Below the pieces are notes generated by a model. That model was not told where the DNA came from. It made no database searches and saw only the letters and a program-made list of their open reading frames with translations. A program made the position numbers and the translations under genes. Below, one piece after another: positions 38,940 through 53,300 of a DNA stretch of 64,000 nucleotides. The stretch covers positions 24,643,666 through 24,707,665 of the forward strand of contig VZDJ01000116.1 in the NCBI GenBank assembly GCA_008694505.1, in the 5' to 3' direction. Positions within the stretch are counted from its first letter, which is position 1, and each line of letters starts with the position of its first letter. Origin of the DNA: Cyanoderma ruficeps (taxonomy: Eukaryota > Chordata > Aves > Passeriformes > Timaliidae).

Positions 38940-41900
38940 CCCCATTCACCCCACCCAGCTGCCACCCATCCCCATGGCCCCAAGGAGGAACTGTCCCTCC
39001 TCAAACAGTTTGGTGCCGCCAGCAAATGCTCCCAGCAGGGGCATGAAGAGAACACCCCCAGAGGAGCTCTGTGCTGGTGCAGTGTCAGATCAGCCATTGG
39101 CACATCACAGGCAAACCTGGGTGATTATTTATGCACAGCTGCACCACCCCATTTCCATAGACCTATCATGGCTCTGGGGTTGAATCAGGGAAAAAGGCTC
39201 TTTGCATGCAGGATCCCTCAGGTGCTGTGTACAGGCAAGACAAGAGAGCATCCAGCACAGCCAAGCAACTGGAAAAGTCCACAAAAAATGCAGAAGGGAT
39301 AAGTCTAAAATGAGATGCAAAGCGAAAGAATAAATCTGTACAACTTCTCCTTGTGGGATTTGCAGAAATACAAATTTGTCTTGCTTTCAGACTGACATAT
39401 CTCTTATTGCCAAAGGCCGTGGCTCTTTCTTGTTTGTTTTTAATAAGACCAGGGTTTTTTCAATGCCTACAAATCCAGACATACATTTTAATGTGAGAAA
39501 CGTTCCCAACATTTTGTGAACCTGGACCATCACCTGAGAATCAGGGAGCAGCTCACTATCTCGAGTCTCCCTGCTTGGAAATGCTTCCCCTCACATGTGA
39601 AGGGCAGTAGTCAAATCCCCTGCTTGGATTTGGACCCTCCACTCAGGAGATTCTCCAGTTTTTCTTGGCTTGCTTTGCCAGGGAGAAGAGTACAACATCA
39701 ATATTATGCCAGTCTTTGATTTCTAAGACATTACATCTCTTTGGCCCAAGCTGATGTTTTCATGTTAAGGGCAAGCAGATGATCTTCTCAAACACAAAGC
39801 TCAAGCTCAAGAAACCTGGGGCTAACCTGGGGCTTTGCTTTGAGCTTGGTTGCATTCCCAAGCTTAGCAAACAGCACACCTCGTATGCACTTTTTGCAGT
39901 TGCTCAAGAGCTCACTGGAGCAGGGCAGACCTGGATGGGAGGCAGAGAAACAGGCAGATGCAGAGTCATTGCCCATTTGTCTTCCCTTTGCAGTCTGCAC
40001 CAGATGCCTGGAAGGAAAACACAAAGCAAACAAATATCAAACCCGATGTCTCTCCTTCCCCTCCACACCCAGAGTTCACTGTTTGCTCTTTGGTCGCCTT
40101 GGGAGTCCTTCCCCCTCTCTTGAAGAATCCCCTGTAAAATGGAGGTGAATAAATGCACCCCCCCCAGCAGAGCCAAGGCAGGCACTGGGCTCACTGCTGA
40201 CACAGCTTCCCCTGCTGAATCCACTGGGATCTGCACGAGCACCCACCCTGGTTCCTGCATCCCCCCAGATGCCCAGCACCTCACCAGGGCTGCACCCAGG
40301 ACAGGGGCAGCAGCCCCGGATCTCCAGCTCAGGAAAGCTGTGCAGACTTCACAGAGTGCAGAGGGCTTCCTACTGAAAGAAATGAGTGATGGTAAACCTG
40401 TCTCCAAGTCTCACAGCCCAGAGAAACTCCTCAGGGCAGGAGACAGGTCTTGCCAAAGGCAAGGACTCTTCACATCTCAGGAAGTGAGAGGTCCTTCACA
40501 GAATCTCTTCCCCATTCCCAGCACAGGGACTGCTGAGCTGGCTCCTCCGCCTCACAGGGCACATGCTGTAACTGACTACATGCCCCAAAATGTTCATTTT
40601 GAAGCCAGTTGGTACCAGAGCTTGACTTTATCCTGGGTCTATGCTGGGCACTGTCTATGTAAATGTCAGTGCAGCTCATCCTCCCCCTCAGCATGTCTGC
40701 ATTCCCAGCCAGCTGCAACTCACCTCCTCTGCCTCAGAAACAGAATTATCAGCAGCAACATCCGTAACAGGAAGTTCTCCCTAAAGGATCAACATCTGAC
40801 TCCACACCAGGCTCAGACGCCTCACCCGTGTGACACAGCTCATTAATGGGGTTCACGTGATGGCTGTAGGAGTTTCACCACACAAGTGAGCCTGTGCAGA
40901 AACCTGGAACTTGCCGGCTTTAAAGCTCACTAAAGGGCTCTCACAGGAATGTTTAACTAAAGCACCTCTGGCTCCTCTTGGAAATGTTTTTGTACAGTAG
41001 GATCTCTGGGCAGGACCAGGCTCAGCTGGAGATGATTTCTGCCTTACCTGGCTCTGGCCCACTGGGAGGGGGATGGTTTTTCTAAGCAGATGTTTTAAAG
41101 CCCAAGGACTGGGTTTGCCACACAGCAAATCTGTTCCCCAGGCCAGTCCATAAAGGAGGGTGACCCAGAACTCATGGTGGAGCAGGGGGATGAACACACA
41201 GAGGTTCCTCAAACACCCTCACTCATAGCTCCAGCCTGCCTGTGCTGGACACAGCAAAGTCTGCAGCTGACTGAGGTACAACTTGGCAAAAGATGGAATT
41301 CCTAACAGTGAGCCAGTCTAGACATGGAGACATCTGGATATGACACCTGGGACCCTCCCAGCAGCTTCTTCCTGCAGTTCATATCACAAAAAGAAGTTGC
41401 TCCTAATTTGTCCAGCCTCACTTCTGATCAGTCCCCCTCTCTCTCACTTCAGCTGCTATATAAAAAAGACCTTTTAACACCTTTAAGATTCATCTCCAAG
41501 GCTTTAGCTTGCTCTAATCAATTTTTCCATCAGATAAACAGGCATGTCTGCTTGACTCTTGCTGCAAGGCTGTTTTCTTCTGGTTCTTTTCTGCCCACAC
41601 TCGACTTTTTCTCCTTCAGTTTAAGCACTGGGATGGTGACCCTGCCCAGGGGTGCAGGCACAGGCACCACATCCCCTCCCTGCTCCCACACAGTGCTCCC
41701 CTGCTCACTCACCCACGTCTCCAGCCCTTTCTGCCATCTAGTTTGCANAAAAAAAAAAATCCACACCAGAAAAAAAAAGAAAAAAAGTACTGAATGATTC
41801 CTGTTCATCTCAGCACACTTCTCTGCTTTCTAGCAATTTATCTCGGTATTAAGAACAAAGTACTAATGCCCATCATCCCATCAGTAATTGCATTAATCTG

Positions 41901-44110
41901 ATCAAAATTCCTGCAGTTTTCAATCACTACAAGTTCTAATTACCCTTTTCTCTTTCTGCTCTGGTATCCCAGAGGCATCTCCACCACCAACATGAAAAAT
42001 TTCCTTTTATTCAGAGAACCTGTTAAGGATCTGTAAATCAGAGCTACCAATTTACTAAACATGCAGCAAAATCACATTTCTTTCCCCTGGTCCCAGAATC
42101 AATCATCTCAGAGTGATTCCAGCGATAAATTAAACTTCATATCTTATGTGCAAGACAGTGAAAATTGTTTTCCACTTGAATAGATGCACAAAGAGGTGTA
42201 AAAAGCCAATACATGCCATTCACACAGCAACAGGTACCTCCAAGGACTCCTGCTTTCAATTAATGGCTTGAGCAGAACACCCTGGCCAGGAAGAGACAGT
42301 GTTATCCAAATAACTGCTGTAGTCAAATTGCCGGAAAATCGGAGAAGTTTAGGAATATTTATTTTGGTGAATTGTAATCCTGAACGAGCCAGTCTAAGAC
42401 GCCAAGCTGTAAATAGCATTCCTTCAAGCAATGAGTGGAGTTTTTAAAGAACTTTTAGGCACGGTAAAAGCGAGGTCTGCAGCATCTGCTGCTCGCAGGG
42501 CAGTCAGGAAGGGATGCGGCACCCTCAGCAGTCTGTGGTTCAGCGGCTTGGTGGGATATTGGGAGCCTGTCTTTGCAGGGAAAGGCTTGCCAACAATAAA
42601 AACAAATTTTCCTGAAGCCTGTGCGGAACAGCAGCCGCTTATGCCTGACTTTGGATGGTTTTACCTTGGCTGCAGCAACGAGCCCCAGGGCAGGGATGAG
42701 GGTGTGACAGGGCAGACCTGGGGGAAACGATGAGAACAAAGGAGCTGCGAACAGCACAAAATCTAAATAGAGGAGAGACAATGGAAATGACCCATTCCCA
42801 GACAGCCCAGAAACTGAATTCCTGCCATCAAAAGGCATCCCTAATCTCTTAGTGCATTAAGGGATTCGGCCGTCCTTGCAATCGCCTAAGCATTTAAAGG
42901 TTAATTGCAAACCAGGTTCTTTCAATGAAGTTATGTCAGGGAATAAAGGTTTCAGGAAATTCAGCCGCTGTAATTAAGAGATTGATATCACAGATTCACA
43001 TCTTCCGGAGCTTTGTGCAGTGCCTAACACCGACTCCTCGGTTTTTCTCTGGGATTCAGAACAACACAAAAAAAAGTACATGTCTCTGTGAGGCTGAAGG
43101 CTTCCAAATCCAGCTGGTCATTTCTTCTGGGTCTATTCACTCAACCCAGGGTTGTATGGGAATACTCCAGCCACTTCTTTAAAACCCCTGGATGAACAAC
43201 AGCACCCCAGATACAAACATTAAAATCTTCTTTCTCGTGGCCTTTTCGTTAAGAGTTTTACTTTTTCTTCTGCAGACACTCGAATTCCCACAGTGACCCA
43301 CAAAGGGCAGTGCCATGAAAAGCATGTTTCTGTTTCTTGTGTGACTGCTGTGAGGGCCTTGCCTGGGATTAAAGAAAGTGGGGAAGATGTAAAAAAGCTT
43401 CTGGATGTGACACCAGGAATGGCTGGACGTGATAGATAAGAGTGTGAGAAGCTGATGAGCCTTACAGACAGCACAGAGAGGAGGGGCTGTGTTCAGGGGT
43501 AGTGGCAGAGGAGTCATATGAGGAATAGGCAAATTTCACATATTTGAAGGACTGAGTTGCTGGTGGGGAGCAGAGCCAGCACTGCCCAGGTGATGAATCA
43601 CATCTGTGCCATCAGCTGCAGAGCTGGCAGCCGTGACACCCCGAGCAGAGCTGGGTAACAATTCCATGCCCGAGCCCTGCCAGAATTAGCTCACTCATTT
43701 AGTGTTCAGCCCATTCCATACGCAGGGTTCTGACAAGAGTGTTCAGGAGCAAAGCAGACAAAAACCACCTCATCTGCCTGCTTGAAAAACTAGAAAATAC
43801 TCTCCTAATCAACTGGTGTCTCACAGCTCAAAGGCTCCTGTTTTTGGACAGGGATTTTCCTCACGGAACAAGGTAAGAACAGGCTGACATGTGGGGCTGG
43901 CATTCCAGATTCAGAATTTATTCTCTCTGGATCAGTCTCTTTCCAAAGCCAAAGTCCATTAACAGAACAACAAGAGATGCCCCAAAAAGGAAAAGGAAAG
44001 CAGACAAAAGGAAAGCTCTTAGAAAAGCAAACAGGATCACTTGGACTAAGCTGGAGTACTTAAAGCCCAGTTTTACCCCTCCTGCCTTTACACAAGTGCC
44101 CAGCAGGGAC
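38940..44110. other. Gene-free stretch
   Basis: No exon recognised. The longest frame is 235 codons (plus, 40139-40846). It is Pro/Ser/Thr/Ala-rich and without recognisable features, so chance in a GC-richer region is likely. An ambiguous base sits at an A-run (41748). The block 42830-43060 (CTCTTAGTGCATTAAGGG, TTCGGCCGTCC) reads like a candidate conserved element. Confidence 0.45.
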
Positions 44111-44170
44111 CAGAGAGGTGGGGGATGCCCCATCCCTGGAACAATCCAGGCCAGGTTGGATGAGGTGCAA
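44111..44170 (+). mobile_element. Very short CR1 fragment
   Basis: CAGAGAGGTGGGGGATGCCC, CATCCCTGGAACAATCCAGG and CCAGGTTGGATG match the CR1 segment seen at 30849. Only about 60 bp remain. Confidence 0.75.
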
Positions 44171-47100
44171 ATTTTAGCAGTTCACATAATTGTTGGGATT
44201 TCATTAGCAGGGTTGCTAATGAGAAATGGGCTTGAGACCTAAGTGAGCATTTTCCTCCCAGGGACAACAGATTGACCAATACTCACTAAAAGAAGCAGTA
44301 AAAAGCAGGATGTGGGTTCTGTGCCATCTGGGCAGCTTCCACAGAGAACGTGTCTGGAGTCTCAGCAGACCTGGAGGAATCCACCTGGCTTCTAGTCAGA
44401 GAATGTGTTGCAAGATGCATTTGTACCTTCATGTTTCAGTTTTAAGGCACTCCCTAAGATCAGAATTTGTGGTTGGTGAGTGGGAAGGGAGCACAGCCCA
44501 GACCTCTCCAAAGCTGGGAGCAGCCACTGCTGTCAGACTGACCTGAAAGGCTTCACACCCTGCAAAGCCTCATTGCCAGGAGCAGCAGAACTCCACAGGC
44601 TGGCAAAGGTGAGCCTAAAACTTCACCTCCGCGAGGTGAAAATCAAGAAGAGCTCATACAATCTTGTCCTGGCAGAAACAACAACGAAACAACCAGCCCT
44701 TGGCAGGGCAAGAGAGATGCTCTGTAATGCACTTCTGGAAAGTGCCCTGCAGTTGTACTGACACTACCTGCCCAGCTCAATGACTGCCACAGAACACAGA
44801 GCAGGGAAGGTCAGCTGGAAATTAGATTCCAAAAGAGACACTGTGCATTTAAAATTCTCCAGCCTCGGGAGGACAGAATTGAGTTGTTTATTCAGGAGGA
44901 AGCACGTCTGGCTAACATTGAGTTTGCGTTTAATTGGCACTGATGAACAATAAAGTTGCAAACTCCTTTCAGCAGTGCATGAATGTGCAGAAAACAACCT
45001 GCCACAGGACATTGTGTAGGAAATACTGTCCTTTGGCATCCTGCAGCCTTCTGCCATGTGAATCACAGCCCATTTGACAATGACATGGATGCCGGGCTGC
45101 TCAGGGGAGGGAAAGGCAGCTCTGACCATTACACACCAGCCAACATCATTAGAGTCAATTACCCCATTAGCACTGAAACAGACCTGATACGTGAACAGGG
45201 AGCCTCAATGCTCTTCAAGTGCTGCTTTCAACTGGAGATCAAAAATGGGCACAGGAAAATATCCAGCTGCTTACAACCAGCGCTCAGCACCCGGCAGCAT
45301 TGGCTCCCTAATTAGGATTTAATAAGCTGGTAATTGTAATGGCAGTGGTCTCATTAGCCTGATGCCTCATTACTGTGAGCACAGATCAAGTTGAGAAAGC
45401 CAGTCAACCTTGCAAGCCTTTCCAAACAACCAGACAAGAGCTGATTAAAGCAAGCGCTGCTTTTGAGGCAGTTCCTAATGAAAAGTGAAATCACTGCCAA
45501 TGGGAAACCAACAGTAATTTGTGTCACTCTTTTAAAGAACATCTTTAGTGAGAGGCATGGGACCAGGAAGTTTGTTAATACTAAATAAATGCCCAGAATA
45601 AAAAGGAAGAATTGGTAGTCAGCACTACAAAATCAGGAACACCGAACTGGAACAATGCTTGCCCCAAAGACAGTCCATGGAAGTTACTAATGACTGCTCA
45701 GGGTAAAATCTCTAAAGCAGACCAACACCTCTCTGAATCCCAAAGAACTTCATGGCCCTTGGTTACTGGCTGTGTTTATTGAAGCTGTCACTTCAGGTGC
45801 ACACTTGGACACTGCTCAATAGCAGGTGAAATCATGCTGAGTTCTCACTGCAGTGCTCAGAGTGTCTTTGATCAAACAAATCTGTCTGCTGACTCTCATC
45901 TGCCTCTGTTTGTGCAAGATCACAGCTAAAGGCCTAAAATAAAGTCAGGCATTTATCAATAACAGAAAGGCAACGTGTTTTATAAATACTTTTGGTTTCA
46001 GGAACTTAGATAAAAAACTAGACTATTTCATGAACAGAACTGGAGCACAGATGCCATCTCATGCTGGGCAATCCCCTAGAAACCAATCAATCAAGAACTT
46101 CTGAATGCAAATCAAAAAGCCTTTAGGCTCTGTTGCTCACCTTTTTTTCCAATCAAAAACATTAAGTTTACTGAGGCCAGGATTTTGCAGCAAGCCCTTT
46201 TACACCACCTTTTCATCTCAAGAGAGCAACATGGACAGAGAATTGGTAAAATTAATTCAAAATAATTAATTCATTAAAAATAAGTATCAAAGTGGCTCCA
46301 TGAAAATCAAATCTCTAACAAAAAAAACCCCAAAACATTTCTGAGCTTGATTTCTGAGTATCCAGCTAGACAGCTTTAAAGTTCCTGTGAGTGGTTAACC
46401 AGGCAGACACATGTAAAACATCTTATACAGGAGGGAATTGAAGGATTAACCTTTTTTCCTTATGAAAAGATGCCTGCAGAACAAATCTTTATATAGGCTG
46501 CCTTTCATTTTCATAAAATACCTTGACCTACCACAGAGAGAAAACTCTGCTCTTACCCTCATGGGTAATTTTGGGAAGGCAGAGGATGCATTTGCACAGA
46601 GGCCTTGGAGCAGCAGCCACCCCATGGGCTGTCACTGGTGTCACTGAGCAGCTGTCACCTCCCTGTTCAGAAAAGTAACAATGGTCATGGCCACCAAAAA
46701 TGGAGGAACCCCTCAGGAGCCTGAAAATGAGATTTTTTAAAAGCATTTAAGGGGGTCTTTACTACACTGATATCAGCACTAGTAGTCCCAAGAGCCACGA
46801 GTTGGTGTCTGCCCAGTCCTGCAGGAAGGTTCAGGGAGGGCACACAGCAAAATCCTCTCCTTGCCTGGTTTTGTGTCTTTCAGCATCAGGAAATGTGTAC
46901 CTTGGTGGGAAAACCCCCAATGAGTTTTGATCAATAACTTTACAACATTATCATAAGGGGACCTTTTGTTCCAGTCCCAAGATCTCCTTTCCTTCCCTTA
47001 AAATGAGATTTCTCGTGGTGTAACTCAATGACCTCCACAAAGCACAGTTACTCACTGACATCAAAATTAATGCTAATGCTAGAGTAATGCAATTTATGAA

Positions 47101-50100
47101 CAATCCAAAAAAGCATTCAGCACTTACAATTAGGACCTAATTACGAGTTTGAAAGGAACCCAAATAACTATACCTGCTTTTCCTCACACAAGTTACTGCT
47201 CTGAGTATCCAGACCCTTGCAAAACAATTCCACAAATCCTCCCGGTGTAATCAAGTAAGGAAGTCCTGGTCTTTTGATGGCATTTGGTGTAACATTCTGT
47301 TGCTACTGGAACTCACAGGTTTCCCTATATTTACCCAGAGGCCAGGCAGCTCTGTTATCTGATGGAGAAACCTATCCATGCACTTAGAGGCTTCAAAAGG
47401 GGATGAATTTTGCCTCTCCTGCCCAAAGCAATTGGGCATTTACTTCACGTACTCCTCAGCAGCACCATGTTGGCTGTGGGGGCCAAGGAATGGCCCAAAG
47501 GGCACCAGGGCAATCTGTGTTTGGCAGATATTGCAGCCTGACCACTTATCTGGTCACAGATGTATTTTCTTTAGCTGTTTTGGTACTGCCATCCCACAGG
47601 AGCTGTGAGCAGAGCCATTTCCCCCGGGAAAGCCTTTCCACCCCTCCACCACCAAGGCTCAGAGAACACTGCAGGGAAACTGAGCCCACATCATCTCCTC
47701 TACTGTTTCTCAGTGAAGGAAACGATCTGCAATGAACTCTCTGAGGTCACAGACCTCAGCAGACTCGAATAAATTGTGTAATTTATTGTCTAACCAGACT
47801 CTCTGTGAATCCTTCACATGTCCCAGTTTAACACAACATCCCTATTTGGTTTGTGCATAATTTAAGGAACAGCTGAGTGCTGTTTCCTTTCCTTGTGCAA
47901 GACTGGATGCAGCCACATGTCTGAGCACTTCCCTGCACAAACATCTCAGCTCAAAACTGCAGCATTTGGTGTTTTGCAAGGAAGTCCCTGCCAAGGTCAG
48001 CAGGGGCAGAAGTTCAGTCTGTGTCTGTACCCCTGGCACCCTTCACCACTGGTTTTTGTCACTCCGTTTCACTGTTTCCCTTACAACCACCACTTCATTT
48101 TGTGGTGTCAGTCTTGTTCTACGGTTTAGAGGAACTTAAAAGTATATTTTCTTATTAAAATCTGGACAAGAAGTTATTCTGAGGTGAAACAAACCCCTGA
48201 CATGTTGAAGCAATGGCCAGCACTGCTGGCTGACCAGCACATCCATCTTCAGCATACAGGTGTCCCCACAGAGCCCCTCTCAGTGTCTTTCAACAATTAG
48301 GAAGATCACTGAAAGCTGGGGGTTTTTATCTCTCCAACTTCCAGGAATTTTCCACCAAGTGGGAACAAGCCTTTCTGACAGCTCTGAGTCAGAGTGAAAG
48401 GCAGAAAAAATGACAGGTTTGTATGACTTGAGAATAAAACCAGAGAGAACACATCTGCAACTTCATACATATTGAAGCAGGCTACCAAAAAAGTGACAGC
48501 AAAAGAAAATCACACAACGTTGGAACCTACAAATCAGGAGAACCTGACTGACAGCACAGCAACACCTAGAGAATAACCGACTAGAATTGCTGGTAGAAAA
48601 TTTAAATATATTTAAATTAATTCCCCCATTCCCGAGAAAGCAATTATGTTGACGCTGGAAGTACCGAAGATTTCAATCTGTTTTGAAATATCAAGCTGTC
48701 AATATTTTCATCCATTTTGCAAATAACCATTAAGGGGAATTAAAATGCAACATTGCTCAAGGATTGCCAGTACATCATCCACACAGGAGAGAGATTAAAG
48801 CTGCCTTGACAGCCGCAGCCTCACCCAGCTGCAGCAGATGAACAGCCCACTCCAGAGCAGCACTCAAGGACAGCAGCTCGGAGGGGAAAGGATGCAGACA
48901 GCTCTAACAGGGTGTAAAGGCTCTTCAGAGCACATTTGGACAGCCAGAAGCACAGATCAGGATTGATCTAAACCCAGAGGAATTCAGGTGATGATGTTTC
49001 TCCTTAGGAAAAGACAGCGAGACTGTCTAGGTGCATTGCTGTTCTTAACTACAGTCTTGTCCTGTCTCAGCCTTTCTGCTGCAGTCATCTGCTTTTACAG
49101 ACACACAGAGTAGTCCAGACTGTGCCCTGGGCTGGGGGAGAAGATGGGGATTTGAAGGTGTCCAGCATCACCCAGTCAGAAGACACTGGATAGCTGAAAT
49201 AGAGACAATCTTTGAAAACCACATGAAAAGTTACACATTTCAGACACAACTCAGGCAACACACTGCAGAAGCAAAAAAATACTGAAATGGTGCCTATTGG
49301 GGCAGAGACAGGTTTTGCAGTCTCAGTTTGTGGTCAAAGATAAGCTCTTCCAAGTGGTAAAGTGCTCCCTCCATTCTGCTCATGAGTTGTCACGTCCAAC
49401 GTGACCCAGGACTTTTTTATTAGCTCTTTATGATTCTGAAAGTTCTCAGAGATTTGTATGGAGTGTCAAGCCTGTTTTTTGAAATTTATCTAGCCAAGAG
49501 AAGAGTTATTTCTTCTGTTTGAATATCCTTCTTTTGGTTTAAATTCAGTTTATTAGCCTCAATTTGACTGATGAAAAATCAAATAAGTCACATGGTTCAA
49601 TTAAAAGCAGCCAGACATGTCGGGCTTTTTCCTGTGCATGTGTAGCCCACAAAGAGAATAATATAATAATGGCCAAAGCATTTGTTTGTATTCACCAGAA
49701 GTAGAATTCATCAGACTAAAGCAATCTTGTACTAAGTCACTCTGAGGATGCAAACCAGCAGGTTAAATTAGCTCCCCTAGGAACTAACTTCAAATGTATT
49801 ATGTTTTCAGGATGTTTTTAAAAATCAATAGAGCTCTCAAAGTACTTTATACACAACCAACAACTGGCTGCAAAGCAGCTAAATCAGTTTAAGGGTGGTT
49901 TGTCCTACCTGGGAATGGCTAAAAGGAAGCACAAGCAGCATTTGGTGGTACAATGACCTCCTGCCCCCCTTCAGCACACAGCTCCCAGCCAGGCTGAGCC
50001 ATCCTGCTCTCCTCAGAACACTTTCACCAGCTCGTAGCTCTAAACCTTGGAACCTAGTTTGCCCTACTTTCTGCTCCTTTCTTCCCCAAAGCCCACGGGA

Positions 50101-50111
50101 GAGTGGTGTTC
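44171..50111. other. Gene-free stretch with candidate regulatory blocks
   Basis: No exon recognised. Two blocks stand out. At 45300-45362, homeodomain-like words are packed together (CTAATTAGG, TTTAATAAG, GGTAATTG, CTCATTAGC). At 48595-48790 there is a perfect 20-nt palindrome followed by AT-rich, low-repeat sequence. Both could be enhancers, but only a multi-species alignment can test that. Confidence 0.4.
48599..48618. repeat. Perfect 20-nt palindrome
   Basis: AATTTAAATATATTTAAATT equals its own reverse complement. It is built of A/T only, so a chance origin is quite possible. Confidence 0.9.
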
Positions 50112-50362
50112 CCACAGAATCACAGACTGGGTTGGGTTGGAAGGGACCTGAAAGCCCATCCAGTGCCACCCCTGCCATGGACAGGGACACCTTCCATTGC
50201 CCCAGGGTGCTCCAAACCTGGCCTTGGACATTTCCAGGGATCCAGGGGCAGCCACAGCTTGTCCGGGCACCCTCTGCCAGTGCTTTACCACCCTGAATAA
50301 AGAATTTCTTTCTAATATCTACCTTGCTCTCTTACAGCTTAAAATTTTTCCGGTCACTGATA
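50112..50362 (-). mobile_element. CR1 3'-end fragment, well preserved
   Basis: Starts with CACAGAATCACAGACTGGG, the complement of the CR1 terminal octamer region. It continues through GGTTGGAAGGGACCTGAAAG, CACCCCTGCCATGGACAGGG, CAAACCTGGCCTTGGACATT and AAAGAATTTCTTTCTAATAT. The true 3' end of CR1 is therefore present at the left edge. Among the cleanest CR1 pieces here, so possibly younger. Confidence 0.95.
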
Positions 50363-53300
50363 TAAATACTTTTGTTTCCCTCTTTTCTAACCTCCCATCC
50401 CTGAAGGTCAGCCCTGGGCTACACATACTTCATTACACCTGGAATTAAAAGCCTTCCTGCAGCACATGTGGCCCAGGCCTGAGGCCTTGGGGACCACAGT
50501 GCACCAGCCCTTGCAGAGCTGAACACAGACCCTCCATGCCCATCCCACCCAGGATCTGCAAACGGGAAACCACGGTTTGGATTTCTTACAAGAGCCCAGA
50601 GATGATCCAGCTCAGGAGGGGCTTTGGGAAATGTGCCTCAAAGGTGATTCCTGACCTTTGCAGATCACTGACTGTGGCCTTTTTTGAAGTAACAATCAGA
50701 GAAGCAAATGTGACAATGAGGCATCAAAGTGCCCTGTAGATGAAACAGCAGCAACTGTGCATGTGGAAGCTCAGCCAGAAGAGCTGAGGCTGCTGCACTG
50801 CTCTGCTCAGTCTCCTTCGCTCAGTTTGGACCTTCAGGTGCCCAGAGATTCTCCCAAGATGAGCAGCTGTGCTGGCAAGAGGACCTGGCAAGTTTCAAGC
50901 TTGTCAGTCCAAGTTCAGAGGGTCTGCAGCAGATTTGCAGAAACTCTTTGCTAAACAGAGCAGATGAAATATTATGCTAAAATTTTTCTTATTTCCTTTT
51001 ACCCAAGGAAATCCCCAATTCATCAGCAGGGTCAGAGCATGAAACCACAAATTTCCACCTGAACTTTTGTCACCTGTGAGTCGTGAGAGTTCAGACCCTT
51101 AGGTCTGCCCAGCAATTCCCATAATTGAGAAGCTTTGCTACTTGAAGAAACTGTCACTGGGAAGTTACTCAGCAGGAACTGTGCTCCCAACAGAGAGAGG
51201 TGACCCTCACAATCCCACAGCACTGGGCTCCTGCTCATTGCTGTGTCCACAATAAGCTGACGAGGTGAAAAGTGAAACACGAAGTTTCACACCCAGGAAG
51301 TGCAGAACATTGACTACAAAGAGCTACAGGACTTCATTTCACTCAGCAAGGCTGTGAGAGCTCCAGACCACATCTGATGGCAGCGATTTACAAAGTGATG
51401 CACTGGGAAAAGTGATCCTAATTCTGCTTTCACAAGGAGGAGCTGCTGCTACCCACAAATGGCATCTCACTCAGACAGACAGCTCTAAGAAGGGTTAGAT
51501 ATACAGCAGTTAGTAAGAAAAGGCAAATTCAGTGCTGGGAATTATTAAGAAAGAAATAGTAAAACATAATTATGCCCGAAAATGAATGAACTGAAGATGC
51601 AATTTTTCATTCCATGTCACATTCCCAGAGGGAACCAGGAAACAGAAGTATGGGAGCAGGATTTCACTTCACGGGTGTCTCTCCCCTGCATATCTGTAAC
51701 TATGGCATTCTCTGCAGAAGATTGGAGCCATAACTGGAAAGCACCTTTCACTTGAATATGCATTCAGAAGTTGTAACTGAGGGAACAAATAGGATAATGA
51801 GATTATTTCCAAAACAAGTAGATAATCACCAGGTATGACGCATCTCTGCATTTTAAGGGAAATTACTATTCTACAGCTTGGATGGAATTCTGCCTCAGAT
51901 CCATTCCAACAGACATTCAAACCGTGTACCTGAAACAACTGAGGCTGTCAAAGCAACTGGGAACAGCAGGTGCCTGCTCAATAAAGACTTAATACAGAAG
52001 TAATTAAAAAAAAAAACCAAACAGGCCTGTTTTCCTTCTGCTCTTGCACAGGTAGGACTGGTCCTGTTTGCCAAGTTCTGCTTCCAGTTCCTTCCACGAG
52101 GTGGGTTCAAGTACCAGCAGCCCATGGCCAGTAACTGGCCCCAAACCAGAAATCTGGGAGCACATCCATTTACTGATGTGTGGCACCTGCTGGAGAAATC
52201 TTTTGATTCATGTTGACCACACAGAGAATTTGAGTCAGGAACAGATTGCAAGTCCTGATCTGTTTCAAACTGGCTGAATGTCACTGCTGAGCCACTCCAG
52301 CCACAGGAAGAGGCAGCTGTGGAGGTAAGAGGCGGGTTTACAGTCCATCAGCTCTCCCACAGTGACTGTGTAGAGGCATTTGGGGAGTTTGCTGGCAGTG
52401 CAATTCACTCCCTGGTCACTGGATGTTTCCCTTACCCCAGGAATCACCTCAACAACTCAGCAGAGCCTGCAGACCCCCATCCATCCCATCCCTTCAACAG
52501 GAGCTCTCACCCTGGCAATGCACCTCATCCACAGGGCAGCAGCTACCAGCCATCCCGAGATATCGATTCATGAACTGTTCTCTGCACAAAACCATCCAGT
52601 TTGCTGATAGATGGCAAATGGTACAAAATGAGAGTAATAACAAATAAACGACCTGCTGCTCTCCAACAGACCCCAGTGCTGACCCAGGTCATCATGGCAA
52701 CTGGAACAGTTTTTCTTCAGCAACAAGTAATTGAAAAACAAGACTAATGAGGCAATAAGTGCTATTACTAAATCCATTCTGTTGCCATCATTAGGCGAGT
52801 CAACATTCCTGTTCTGTGCTAATTAGGTCAGACAGCAGAAGCTCAGAAAGAAGAACATTAACCGAGTGTATCTGGAGCATTCCAGAGACAGACAGCCAGA
52901 AGGGATTTCTGAGTACTCGCTGCCTATGGAATTTTGGAATCCCCTTAACAAGTCATTCCAGTTGGATCAAGATCCATTGGTTTAATCCTTTCCCTCACTC
53001 TCTCTAGCAAAGCACAAAGCACTTTGTCAAGGAGTTTTCAGCTGAGGCCAAATCAGCAAGTTTGTCCTGTTCTGCTCATGCAGCAATGCTGATTTTCTGT
53101 CCTTCCTGATAGACAAGGGGACAACTTCCCCTCACAGGTGACTCTGATCCTCATTCAAAGCCACTCTATTTCAGTGCTACAAGGATGAAATTTAGACTCT
53201 TCAGCCTTTTTCTCGTTACAGGCATTAGGGACATAAAAATATCTTGTTGGGCCAGTGTCACACTGACTTGTGCTAAATTTACAAAGTAAATTCCCATGGC

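Noticed and set aside
38782..39183. 133-codon frame with a poly-glutamate run
   Set aside because: The run is simply the GAG repeat; the remainder is low-complexity Pro/Ser-rich translation.
40139..40846. 235-codon plus-strand frame
   Set aside because: Ser/Pro/Thr/Ala-rich translation without domains. It also overlaps a 167-codon frame on the other strand (39904-40407), as expected from local GC content.
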